Positions 37,651 to 49,873 of a DNA stretch of 64,000 bases are shown here, one piece after another. The notes beneath the pieces are model-generated. The model saw only the letters and a program-made list of their open reading frames with translations. It searched no databases and was not told where the DNA came from. Position 1 is the stretch's first letter. Each line of letters begins with the position of its first letter. The stretch is from the NCBI RefSeq assembly GCF_004027225.2, contig NC_044277.2, positions 66,922,400-66,986,399 of the forward strand. Reading direction: 5' to 3'. The position numbers and the translations under genes are program-made. The stretch comes from Strigops habroptila (taxonomy: Eukaryota > Chordata > Aves > Psittaciformes > Psittacidae).

Positions 37651-38528
37651 ACTCAGCAAAAGCGCTCCTGCCCGAGCCAGAATAACCAAATATTTAACTT
37701 ATTGGAAGAGCTACTGCGTGAGATAGTGTTTGTGCCTATGGAGTTGCTATGACACTTAAATAAACACATACTGCTTCCTCACAGCTGCAGAAACTAAAGG
37801 GAGTGAAACCTCAGGAAGGTCTGGCTGGCCCGCTTTACCACGGCATCATATTCTCCTATGTTTCCTCAAACCACCAGACCACGTTGATTGCAAAGGCAAA
37901 TGCGGGAGCGTTTTCGCACACCGGGCAGACGCGTTTGTGTTCAACGGCTACAGGCAGCACCACTGTCGGCGGTGGTGGTGGTAGAAGCGGTGCGGTGTCC
38001 TCCTCCTCCTCCCCGCGGAACCCGCCGCTTCGGCCTCCCCCGGGATTGTTACTTCTCCATCCCCGCTCGTCGTCATATCGCTATTAACCTCCCTCGTCCC
38101 CTCTCTCGCCCGTCCGAAGGGGCGGAAGCGGCAGACGGAGGGAGGGAACGCGGGGCGGGCGCAAAGCAGAGAGCTCGGCGCAAAGGACGGGCTGCCCCCG
38201 GCCCCCGAGTGCGCGGCCGGGCGGCACGTCCCGGCGGGCCGCCCCCCGAGCGGAGCCAGCGTCGGGAGGCGGCAGCCCCGGCTGCAGGTCTGACCGGGGG
38301 AGACCCCGCGCCCTCTCCCCGGCCCGGGGGCGGTGGCGAGGGGGCAGCCACCGCGCAGACACCGCCCCAGCGGCCAGCGTGATCGTTCCGACTACTGCAG
38401 AGCCGGGGCAGTTGCTGGAGGAGCGGCGCCGCTCTGCGCTTCCCCCGCTGCGCTGCGGTGCCGCGGCCGGCGGCGAGCGGGGCTGAGGCGCTGGGACCCG
38501 GCGGGCCAAGGGCGAGTGCCCCAGCCGC

Positions 38529-38552
38529 GCCACCGCCGCCGCCACCACCACA
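38529..38552 (+). repeat. GC-rich trinucleotide run in the EPB41L4B 5' region
   Basis: Short imperfect run of CCG and CCA triplets about 270 bases upstream of the start codon, probably in the promoter or 5' leader. Similar triplet runs occur farther up the island: GGT-type at 37969-37985 and TCC-type at 37997-38016. Confidence 0.7.
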
Positions 38553-38814
38553 GGTGGGCTCCCGGCTACCGCCTCAGCAGCTCCCCCTGCCCGCCGCTCG
38601 GGTTCCCCCACCTCAGCGGCGGCAGGAGGGGCCGCGGCGCGTCCCGCCCCGCCGTGCCGGTGGCGGGCGGCGCTGCAGAGGGCGGGGCGGCCGGCGGGCG
38701 GCGCGGGCTGGCTCCCGGCGGGCGGCGCTGCTGCGTTGCCCTGGGAGGCGCCGCGGGGCCGGGCGCGGAGCTGCGGGCTCGGGGGTGTGAGCGGCCGGGC
38801 AGGGCGCCCCCAGG

Positions 38815-39096
38815 ATGCTGCGGTTCCTGCGCAGGACCTTTGGCCGGCGGTCGATGCAGCGCTACGGGCGAGGAGCCGGGCGCGGAGGGCTCGGCGGCGA
38901 AGGGGACGAGCGGGACGGGGGGCTGCGGGGAGCCGCCGCCGTCGGCTCGGGAGGCTTCCCCTCCTCGCCGCACCCCGGAGGGGTCACGCACAGCGCCGGA
39001 GCCCCCGTCCACATCCCAGCGGCCGGCGGCAGTAAGCCGGTGCTGCAGTGCCGCGTCCTTCTTCTGGACGGGACCGAAGTCAGCGTGGAGCTGCCG
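38815..39096 (+). CDS. EPB41L4B: EPB41L4B first coding exon (N-terminal 94 residues; gene continues beyond the window)
   Basis: This encodes the start of band 4.1-like protein 4B (EHM2), a FERM-domain protein that links membrane proteins to the cortical actin cytoskeleton. The N-terminus [17 protein letters not shown] matches the family start as I remember it from human. A Gly/Arg/Ser-rich, probably disordered linker follows (about residues 18-70), then the first strand of the FERM F1 lobe (about residues 74-94, [16 protein letters not shown]). The ATG at 38815 is the first in-frame methionine after an in-frame TGA at 38788, and it has A at -3. The exon is exactly 94 codons and ends in phase 0 at a consensus donor (CCG|GTGAGT, GT at 39097). 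The expected next segment, beginning KHAKGQ in human, was not found downstream. The identification is firm; the linker differs from human, as expected for low-complexity sequence. Confidence 0.95.
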
Positions 39097-41734
39097 GTGA
39101 GTAACGTGCGCTCGCCTCCCCTGCCTGCGGAACGGCGCCTGCATCTCCCCTCTCCCCTCCTCCGCATCGTCCCCCCCTGCCTGGTGACAGGCACCTGCGA
39201 GTGCCCCCCGCCGGCTGCACAACATGCGCCGTTCTCCGGGAAAGCCTCGCTAGTTTCTTCCTCTCCGCGGGCGTCGTCGCCCGCTTGCCTGCACCTGCTG
39301 CCAGGTGCGCGCCGCGCCTCTCCGCTATGACCGCCGCTCCGCTCGCCCCCCGCTGCCCGCCCGCCCGCCCGCTTCCTGCCGGCTGAAGCCGCCTGCCTCC
39401 CTCTTCCCTTTCCCCGGAGCGAGCGTGGAGGTGGGCACCTGCTCTCCTCCCCCTCCGCAGCCAAGAAACAGCCCCCTGCGGCGATGCCTTCAGCGGCGCC
39501 GCTCCGGAGGGGGTCGCCCCTGTGGTGCGGGCGCTACCTGTGTGTGTGTCCCCAGCTGGGGAGAAGGGGGTTTGCCCGCATACCCCTCCCGGCGGCACTG
39601 CCGGCCTTGGGAGTACCACGGCATGCCGGGGCGGGGGACGGGGACCGCAGCGCTCTGCGAGGGAGCGGTGCCTTTGGCCTCCGCAGCCGGCCGGGGCGGC
39701 CGCAGCACCTGTGGCGCCGGCGGGGAGAGCGCAGCAGGGCGAGGCCGGCCGTGAGGGGAGACCGCGCTGCGCCCACCGCGGCGGGGGGCGGCCGGGGCGC
39801 CGCCTCTTCGTCTCTTGTTTCTCTCCCGCCCCTCTGCTGGCGGGAGGCGAGTGGGGATGGCCGGGGGATTGCGGCGCGGAGCCGCATTGCCCTCCGCCTG
39901 GGGGGTTCCCGAGGTGCTGCCCCCGTCCCGGGCAGGTGTCCGCGCCGTGCGGGGAGGGACACACGGGCGCAGCGCTGCGGTCCCGGGTAACCCCCGCGGC
40001 TCTGGGGCTGCCCTCCAGCCGCCGGCCGTGAGGGGCGGCCGGGCCGCCAGCGCCTCAGGCGACGGGGGGCCGGGTCCGCGGTCCGGGCGGGTGCGCGGAC
40101 GGGGCCGGCGCTGAACTTTTCCCCCTGCTGCTGCCGTGCTGGAGGAATGAGGAAGGGCTGGTGCCGGCCTGCGGAGCCGTGTGTGCGCGTTTGCCTGTGC
40201 CTGCTTGGTGAACTTGGGCCGCGTCTGTAGGTGTGTTGGCATCCCCTGAGGCCGTTGTGTGTCCTCTTGTTTCTCTTAAAGGAAGTTGCGCGGTGTATAT
40301 TACTAATCTACAGAGTTTGCCTTGTGCCAGACATCCATTCCCCACAGCTGCTAAATACTTGATACCCGTCCTTTCTTGCTGACTTTTCCTCTCCCTATTG
40401 AAAACCAAGTTTCCCGTGAAATAGGATGGAAGTTTATCATAATTGAAAAACATTTAATCTTCTTTCCATTTCAACCCAAATAGTCACCAGCCATTAAGCT
40501 TGGTCTGCAAAAACAGGTGGAGAAACTTACTAATAATGACAGTCACAGTCTAATAAATTCTGAGTTAATTTATTCTCCAGTAGTGTAAAGGAGAGAGTTG
40601 GAGTTTTTTTCATGGCACTTTTTTAATCGTGTTAGGTGCCTTTCATGTTAATAATTATTTGTGTATATTGGCATCATTTCACTAAAACATGGAATTTGGC
40701 AACCCTATGATTTCTGTTTAAAAGAAACTGAAGAGATGGAGTAAGACTCTTACAAGTGAATGTAGAAGTATGTGCATAGAGCCACCTAGAGATACTTGCT
40801 GTAGAATTATCAGGCCTCCCTTGCCATACAGACTAGATTGTGCATTTCCAGATATTGGAGATGCTAATATGTTTCCTCTCCTCATATCTCCTTCGTAACT
40901 TGCTGCAGTCCTTCTAACATCCTGGCACAAATATTTTCTTAAAATGACATGGTGAATGTTATCAGCATGCTAAGGATTTACTTATAGAGGTCTTTGTAGA
41001 TAAGTTCAGTAAATATTTTGCTTAAGGTTATACTCCGTCTGATTTATCAAGAGTTCAGCTTTTGCCGAAGAGCCTGTTTAGGATGATTTGTGGTTTTGAA
41101 GCATCAGAAAATGAAGTGATGGCAGTCTTTGTAGTCCTTGAGGGTTGAAAGTAGATGGAAGTATCTGCTTGGTCTTGCTTGAATTTGACCTCCAAATGAA
41201 GCCTAAACTGCCTGTGCTTGCAGAATGTGAGCTGCACATGTGGTGGCTGTAGTTCATTTGTCCAAAGATGGGGTAAGAAGTTGGTATTTTTTCCCACTGA
41301 AATATCTAGACTGGTGGAGGGCTCTGGAGAATGTAATAGCTGTTAATATTTTCAGGATTAAAAACTGTTCTGTTGAATTACATATCTGTTCTTCATGCTT
41401 TTTCCCTTTCTTTCACAGAAAGAAACACCCACACTGAGAGTTAGAAAAACTGAAAGAGGCGTTGCACCATTTATAGCAGTTCATCAGTAAAGTTTCTCTG
41501 AGCTTTGCAGCTCTAGATTTTATGGCCTGGAACAGAACGTGCTTTAAATGCTCGGAAGTTGTGGTACAGGACCAGTTAAACTGAATGAATCAAGTAGCAT
41601 CTTTTCCATTAAAAAAGTAAATAGTGTATGGTTGTTTCTCTCCATTTCAGCTCAAATCTTACGAAAGGGAGGGAATGTGAGCTTCATCACCAGTGAGCAG
41701 CTTACCCATGAACTCAAGCATGTAGATAATTGCA

Positions 41735-41860
41735 GAGGACTTTACTGTGCTGCTGATTGTGTCTTCAAGCACTTTTCAGGAGATACTGGCATCTGTAAAA
41801 TGGGCTCTTTTTACTACCTGCTAACATTACACCCCGGTTGTCTCACCAGTGGAAAAAGGA
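41735..41860 (+). mobile_element. Possible MIR remnant in intron 1
   Basis: GGCATCTGTAAAATGGG at about 41,788 matches the most conserved MIR block, and the preceding TGATTGTGTCTTCAAGCACT loosely fits the upstream MIR segment. The downstream match is poor, so this could be coincidence. Confidence 0.3.
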
Positions 41861-44800
41861 ACTTGTTGATACTAGGACATGATACTCTTGAAACTACAAC
41901 TTTTTAGGCTTCTATCTACGGCTTCACTTAGTAGTCATTGAAAAGTTTATTAGATTTTAAAGACTACAGGGTCTATTTGTTTGGAAGAATGACAGGAAAG
42001 ATGAGACTGGCAGAAAAATGTGTAGAAAAAAACGTTTCAGGGTTTTTTGTTGTCGTCTTGTTTTGTTTTTTTTAAATATTCAGGTCAAGCTAAATCCTTG
42101 AAACTTTTGCCCAGGTTAAATGTAGCACTCACCACCACAGTGTTTTCTCATATGTGGGGGCTGATGGTGGCGTTGGAAAAATAAATCCTACATCAGTAAG
42201 TTGATAAATGTGTTTGGGGTTAACATTTTCATTTGTGAGATAGTGTCTGTATTGGAAACTGCACATCTAGTAAGCTCTTGTCTGCTCATGCTGGTAACAG
42301 AAATAGAGATCTAGCCTGATTGCAGAATCCTTCCTTAGCTTGTTCTTTAGGCTGCATAGCAATATTGTGACCACTGTCACCTTTCTTCTCTATTTGCCTT
42401 TCCATGCCCACTTCATTCTTTTTAGTGCATGTCTTTTACCCCCAAACTACCCCATCTGCTAGCCTGCTGTCCGGTGGAGCTCTTTCAGTTGTAGGTGTTC
42501 TCTGGTTTCCCTAAACTTGTTTTCCACTCAGCTGTCCCCTTACAAATATCAGCATAAGGTTATTCTGAGCACTGTAGATACCCCTGGACAATGGTTTCTA
42601 TACTCAGCTTCTTGCATGAAATTTCAAGGATTGCTTAATGAATGATGCTTTTTTTGTTCACTCCTGAGGCAAGAGTCCAAGTACTTTGAAAGTATCCTTT
42701 CTAAACAGGATAATGCACTGGATGGCTTTTTAAACCCACGAGCTCCTCGAGGCCCTGTAATGAATGTGAGATGCTATTAAGGTTGGATCTGTTGTATAGG
42801 AGTGAGTGGCAGTTGACCAGTTCTGTTGCTGTGGGGTGATTTCCCATGGGAAGGGGAGCATGAATGGTGCCATTACTTCCTCTTGACCTGATATCACATG
42901 TCTGCACATCTGAAATCTGGTGATAAGAATTGACGCAAGGAGAAAAATACTTGCATTACAAGCCGTCCTTTCCTCCCTCTCACATAGATATCCGTGTATT
43001 TCTTTTTACCCTCAAGAACCTGTTTAGTGTCTTTTATGTTGCATCTTCACTTACATAGGAGGCTGTTATTCGTTTAGGGTTTGTAACTCAGCTGTAGGTA
43101 GATGGAAGGCCACTTGCTCACTGCTGTCAAAATGATCCTGCCTCTATTTTTCTGGAGGACTCATGACTTTAATGAAAGACAAACTGGTTATGGGTGATGC
43201 TGTGTTCCTATATAAAGAATGCAGGGAAAGATCATTGACATTTACGAAGCGGTGATGATGCTTGCTACTTAATACGTAAACGGAACAGACTATAGATGGC
43301 TTTCAGATGGGGCCCAAAAGTCAAATCTTTGTTGACTTTCGGACATGGTTGTTGGCATTTCTAAAACTGGAGTCTCTGATTTTTAATTCAGTGCATCTTA
43401 CGAAAGCTTAAAGGGAGGATATGAAGGATGGCTATTCCATGGGAGTGTCCAGAGTAGCAGGAATTAATGTCCCTTTCTTAATGCCACTGAAAACAGTATT
43501 CTGTGCTAAGTTGGGGGAGGGCAGGAGGGGAATGAACACATGTAAGGTGTTCCTGGGTTTGTGTAATCTAAGTGGGATAAAAAGGAACAATGATAAGCTT
43601 ACTCTACTTGGAAATCCTCATCCTGCAAAGCAGATACAGGATACCTTACATTTTCTGTGACATGAAGCTAACAGCAGTCAATGTGTTGTTTGTTATAAAT
43701 AATCCTTTCTAAAAATCTCCTTGCTCTGATAAATTTCTGTGCTGTTATGAACATCATTGCAAAGACCTGTGTGATGTATTCGAAGGGTGATGTTTAATGA
43801 TTAAATTAATGAACAAGTCAAATATAACTCTTCAAATCTATGAATTGTTTTCAGATGGAGAGCTTTTGTGTTATTTCTTTGCCTTCCTTTTGGTGTATCT
43901 CTTTTAATAATTGTTTCAGCTGCTATGGAAACACTTCAGGATAGGGATAGTAAATATTCTTCCCTACTTTTTTCTCATCTCTAGTCTTCTATGTATTGTA
44001 TTTTTTTCTTGTTGGAGTAACATAAAAATAAAATCTGCTATCTGGCCTCTATGCTTACATCAAATGTAAATATTAAATTAACTCTTGAGTAGTCACCTCT
44101 GTCTTAAAATTGTTGGTTAGTGTATTTGATTTGATAAAGCTATAAATATTGAGAGAGAAGTACAACTAATTTTTTCTTTTACATCACACGTGATTTCCTA
44201 ATAGCATTTCAGGAATATTAACCCTAGAGAAATGCACTAATATGCATATAGACACTTGGATTCAAGTCATTCTCTGGAGCCTTCTAACTGAGGAGTTACC
44301 CTCCACCCAGATAGATAAATTATATGAGATGGGAAACAGGACTTTTTATTAATTCTTTAAAACTGTTGTCATTTACGAAATTGATAATATGCCGCCTTTA
44401 TGCAGAAACTACCTTTCAACAACATAAAATTAGAGTACTTGCTGGAAAATGTTAAAAGCATATTTGCAGCACTGGAAATGCCTCTCATGCTCATGAACTC
44501 CTGTGGGAACCAGCACCTGCAGTCCACTTCATAACAGATCAAGCTCCACTTTTAGAAGGGGTTGGGTATTTTGCTTCTGCAGCTCATGTTGAAATGCTTT
44601 TTCATTACCTTGCAGCTCAGATCAAGTAACTGTAGCTACAACTCAATGTACTGTCTTCTGGCAGTAGCCTTTGATTATGTTATCCATGTATGTTGATGCA
44701 TTGCTATGAAAAGTATTCATAGTAGAATCATGTACAGAATCAGGGACATACACAGCCCAGAGAAAGAGGAATGAGATGGGGTATGCACATGTGACTGCAG

Positions 44801-45717
44801 CTGTGCTTCAGAAATGCAGTGTTAGGTTCCTAAAAGAGAAGAGGGAATTTTAGTCCCTTCGTGTACTCACCAAACATCCCAAGTAAATCTACAGCAGGCA
44901 AAAGACATTTCAACACTACATTGTAGAAGAGGGAGACAATGGACAGCGTTTTGTTTTGGCATATGTTAGTTCCATTAGTTATTTATGGAAACCAAAACCA
45001 TTTCTTAGTGCATTACAGATTGACAGGATGACAGGACTGCTGCTACAAAGAGTTGACAACCAGTGAGGGGGAGAAAGCCAATGATGGGAGTAGTATACTG
45101 CAAAGATAAAAGTATCGGCACCTAGTACTAATTCTCTGATGGAGAGCTTATGCCTCTGAAAAGATGAGGAGAAGATAAGGTTGATGTATGCATTCTTTTG
45201 GAAGCCTTTTTAGAATGGACTGTGTTTAGTCCATACAACTATGCTTAGGAAAGTAACCATGTGAAACCTCAGTGTGGCTGGGCCTCTTGTTTGTCAGCAC
45301 AAAAAATGCAGTTCGGTAGCAGCTGTTTGCACTGGGTGTAACTACATGATCATAAATGCTGGAGAAACTCTGAAGACCACCATGGATTTGAATGGAGATG
45401 CTCTATAAGAAAGAAACCTTCAGAATAGTTAGAAAATAACTATTTTTTTATCAACAGTGAACACCTATTATGTTGGGGTTTGGTTTGTTTTGGTTTTTTC
45501 CCAGTGATTGTGTTCTACAGCAAAACTGTAGTTTCAGGCTCGTAGTAGAGGTCCTGAAAAGGAAAAAGAATGGGTATGTAAAAAGATCCTACGAGGCAGG
45601 AGATAGGAGCAAAGATACTTTGGAAATGCAGCCCATATAGAAGAGTGAACAGAGGACTAGTTTCATCTGGATAGCAGGAGATACATTGTCTATCCATCCT
45701 TTCTGAAATTATGAGGG

Positions 45718-45757
45718 GACAGATATCTCTACTCTTGTAGACAGATATCTCTACTCT
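45718..45757 (+). repeat. 22-bp spaced direct repeat
   Basis: GACAGATATCTCTACTCT occurs at 45718 and again at 45740, identical over 18 bases. Confidence 0.95.
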
Positions 45758-46039
45758 CTACACAGCACTCTGTGCGTGCTTTTCTTCATTTGTTTCCTTA
45801 TGCTTCTACTTGTGATGCCTCTGTAAATACCTTTTTTTTCCTGTAACTTTCTCTGAGAGACTGATTTCAATTAGTGTGTCTCCTTCTCCAAGCATAGGTC
45901 CATTTCCCAATTCAGGGCTTCTGTTTTAAATTCCCAACCATTTCCACCTACTCTTCTCCTTTGCAGTCTCCTCTCTAAGCTATTCTCTATACTTTTTGTG
46001 TGTGGATATGATCTGTATTACTAGCATGATACCTACTGA

Positions 46040-46078
46040 TTTTTGGTTTGTGGTTTTTTTTGTTTTGTTTTGTTTTAA
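46040..46078 (+). repeat. (TTTTG)n simple repeat in intron 1
   Basis: T-rich pentanucleotide run, the complement type of the repeat near 7,535. Confidence 0.85.
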
Positions 46079-49000
46079 ATGAGAACAGATTTCTTCTAGT
46101 TTTGTGGGGTTCTTTTATCTTCCTCTGTTTTCCCCATCTATAAAAGCAGTTTTCTTTGCCTGCCAGGTGCAGCTACACAAGCTGTGAAACAGTTTACCAT
46201 GGAGGATCTCTTCTGGGAGACAGTTCAAAGAGCACTAGAGGTCCGCTTCCTTCTGGATTGGGCCTCAAGCATAGTTCTCTGTCCTGTTCCCTCCTACCAG
46301 TTTAGATAATTTCTGTGGTTCTCTGCAGTCCTGTTCCTTCCCCATGAAAATGCAATTTCCCTGCTGTGGCCAGGGGTCTGTGGCTGGCTCAGCAGCTCAT
46401 TCAGCAAGCTTAACTAGCCAAGTGCCCTGTCTGTCAGGGCACAGATGGTGCAGGTGACCACTTGTCCTGACCATTCCCACTTGTAGGGCAGACACTAGGG
46501 GAACATTGGTAGCGATTGGTGAAATAGTTCATTTAAAGGTTAAACCTCCTCACTTTTAAAATGGATGTTTTCATGAGACAACAAAATTGGACCTGAAAAC
46601 TCAGATGGTGTGGAAAGGAGGTTGGGAGAAGAAGGGAGAACATACATGTAATCGAATTTACAGACCCTTTGCAAAATAAAATATAAGGATAAGTACAAAT
46701 AATTTCTTTTCTTTTTTGCTAGAAGGATGAAGTCAACAGCTGTTAACTGTACATACAGTGTTGCTGGGTTAGTATTTTAAGTCACTTGAGAAACACATGG
46801 GGTTTTTTAGTATTTGTTTTCCAATGCAGACTGTGGTTCTTTTATTCTTTTATTAGATGTTCTTTTCTTTCCGCATTAGAAATATAAGGTTTGGAGGGTA
46901 TTGCAGTGTTTAGAATGACCATCTGCTCTTCATTTGTCTTGCTATTTCCATTTATGGATCCATCTATGCATCAATTTAAATATGTCCCAGACCACTAGAT
47001 ATATAGTGATGAGATTATTTTCAAATAGTTGTTGAAGTTCAGATTCAGACTCCAGCTATGAAGCATGAAAAAATATTAAGACTTAATTTGTATTATCTGG
47101 TTTTGATCTGTACAGATTCAGGTTATTTCCCTTCCTTGTTGTTATGGAACCACAGTTAGTTTATCCAAACAAAAGACCAAATGCTGTCCTTTTTTCAGTA
47201 TACTGATAAACACATTGAATTGAGATGTTACTGTATTTCATTATTTTAATATATGTGGTACAGTTTATATGATAGAGACTGGAAATCCTAATAGATTGAA
47301 TTAAATGTTTGTGAAATACAAGTAACTTTACACAAATAAGTGCAGAGTATAGGTCTTTTCTTTAGAAGAACTCATGTGAACATACCAGTATCAAATATAT
47401 GGTTAGAAAAGCATGGTGCTATAACTTAGGGATTGTAACCTGTAATTAAATTACTGTAACCTGCAACATTATTTCAGGGAATAACTTATCCAAGGATGAA
47501 TTGCATTGTGGCTGATTGAAAATAATGCTTTTCATAGTAGTTCTTTGTAGTACTAGTAATTGATCTTACGTGTTGTTTTTGTTGGTGTTTTATATATACA
47601 TATAAAAATAAACATAGACTTGAGAGGAATTTTGTAGCTTAGCAGTCTTGGCTGGGAAAACACCAATTTGTTTTTCTGCCTAAATTGAGACTGAACAAGA
47701 AAATCACTTCCCATTTTTATGTTCAGAGTTTCTTACTGTGTATGTTTCCCTATGTGAGGTCTTGCAGGTTAGATGATAAGGAATTTCAGTTGGTTGTGTT
47801 AAGCTTTACCATTATTCTAGGGTGTGAACAAATTCTCATTATTGATGGAGAAAATAAACACTCCAACTGCATCATATCTTTTTTATTGGTGTTGAATGAA
47901 ATTGTTTAATGTTCTAATGTTACCTGCTTTAACTGTGCAAGTGAAGGCTTTCCTCATTTTCAGAGACAAGGAGCAGTTCTATTAAGTTTTTCCTTCTTCT
48001 CCCTTGTTCCCATCCAGGATCGATCGAGGCTGTCATTTAAATAAATCTCTTTCATACCTTGTTAGTGGTTCCCAGAGCTGTGATATGGTATGATTTTAAA
48101 TTGAGGGCTTACATTTATGTGAAAAGACCAAACCCAAGAACTTTCATTTTTATAAGCAAATCTGAAAACACCAGTACTCTGTACAATCGTTGTGTTGCAA
48201 CAAAGATCACTATTCAGCAGAGATGCAAACCCTCAGTATGTAGGTTTTATATTCAGGCTACTTACTGAGTAGAAATTCTTCCCGAATAATGAACCTTCCA
48301 TGAGTGCTTTGCTTTGAGAGATGATGAATGATGAGTCTGTTATCTCTTTGAATTAAGCAAATAAGTGAAGAGTGGTGGTATTCTTCAAAATAGGTCATAT
48401 CGTAGGCAGCACCCTAGAAGTGTAAAGACCAGTGGGCAGTATCCACTTACTTTCTCTTATGTTGTGATCTTTGGATGCAGATGTATATCTATGTGAATTA
48501 AAGCATCCTGCTGTAGCTCTGTGGAAGAAAGAGCTTGTTTAATAAAGCAGCAATATAACATGTTTGCTGTGAAAAGACTTTGTTTCTTCTCCTCCCTCTT
48601 CCTTCTACTTCATGTATTGGGCTTGATTTAGATTTTTTTCTTTTTCTTTCCCTGCTGTTCAGCAATGAAGAGAGGGTGGCAGGACGCTTTCCTCTTTGTT
48701 ACCAACATGCCCTTTCCCTGAGGAGGAGTGTTCCCAGACCTGCTCCAGGACAGCTCCTGAGCTGGAGTCTCATCTGCCAAGGCCACGTTGTGAGCTGTGG
48801 TTTGGAACGCATAGCTGCAGGGTTGGCTCTGCATGAGCACAGGGTCAGCCTTGCAAAATTAATTCTGCGCACAGCTCTCAGCAGTGTGTTAGAGTTCTGC
48901 TCTTGACTTCCAGTTAATTAGATGTTAATTGTGATGAGTTTTCTTTTTAATGGGGGGGCCTGCTTACTGAGACAGCAGAGATTGCTGTTTCCTTTTACAG

Positions 49001-49856
49001 AGGCCAGTGAAGCCATTAAATATTGACTGTAGCATTTTTCCTTTTCTCCTTCCTCTAAGCTCATGGCTTAACCTATCATCTGCCTGTACGTCTGCTCTGT
49101 CTCCCTTCACTCCCCTCCTCTCCTACAATGGTATTTCACAGTTGGCTTTTCTCTGTTCATGATGAACTGTTACAAAACTTATAAAATAGGGAATGAAACC
49201 GTTGTTTTTAGGTGTGAAAATAGGGGAGCCTTTGGGCCATCAAAACATTTGCCACAGTACTCAAATTGTTTGTTGTAAACAGTAGGCACTTGGGAAATTT
49301 TTTTTTAATTGATGGATTTTTGTAGTTCATGAAAGGTGCTTAAAATATTTTAGAAGGTCAGTCTATGAAGAAATAATCTGCACAGCAAATATTTGTATAG
49401 TATTCTTAAATTTAGAACTGGAAACAAGCTGGGGTTACTCTCTGCCTTCACTTCTTTTACCTCTTGAATTCTCAGAGCCGTCCCCTCTTTTGTTGGTATT
49501 ACAGTTGCTTTTTTCCTGTCTAGTATGTTGATGTGCAATTCGCATTATAAATTTATCTGATAGTAAAACCTTTCTGACGCATCAGAAGTTTACAAAGTAT
49601 GAGGAAAATGAGGAAAGAGTTCGAGCGTTTTGTCTGTAAATTAGCAAAAAAAAAGACTGGAGTTGATGGCTGCATTTCCTGCAGGGACTGGGAATAGAAA
49701 AATTCAGCGCTGAGAAACAAAAACAGTTGGGTTTTGTTTGCTGGTATTGAAATTTTCTAGCAGATATTCTCATTTTACAGTTTGTGTGGTTGGATTTTAA
49801 TGTATTTTCACATTAAACACCCAGCATATTTTGGTTTATAATTTGAACACACAGTG

Positions 49857-49873
49857 TATTTATTTATTTATTA
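49857..49873 (+). repeat. Short (TATT)n microsatellite
   Basis: About four tetranucleotide units, TATTTATTTATTTATT. Confidence 0.85.

Larger units (their letters stand above)
37895..40250. promoter_or_regulatory. CpG island promoter of EPB41L4B, extending into intron 1
   Basis: GC content and CpG frequency rise sharply near 37,900, stay very high across exon 1, and fade around 40,130-40,250. There are several GC-box (Sp1-type) motifs, for example at 38152-38160, 38642-38652 and 38680-38690. No TATA box is apparent at a convincing distance, which fits a dispersed-start CpG-island promoter. The transcription start cannot be fixed from sequence. No ATG occurs on the + strand between 37903 and 38814, so a leader starting anywhere in that interval has no upstream ATG. 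The island is stop-poor in all frames and therefore produces many spurious open frames on both strands. Confidence 0.9.

Noticed and set aside
1..37890. 3' exons of PTPN3, expected upstream from human gene order
   Set aside because: I looked for the conserved phosphatase C-terminal motifs in the open frames and saw none; the gene probably lies outside the window.
38333..39100. 255-codon + strand frame overlapping EPB41L4B exon 1 in another frame
   Set aside because: Shadow of the GC-rich exon; the recognisable EPB41L4B N-terminus is in the frame starting at 38815.
39080..39964. 294-codon open frame on the minus strand, plus several other long frames on both strands at 37.9-40.2 kb
   Set aside because: They lie in the CpG island where stop codons are rare, overlap each other in all frames, are low-complexity Pro/Arg/Ala/Gly sequence, and mostly lack sensible starts.
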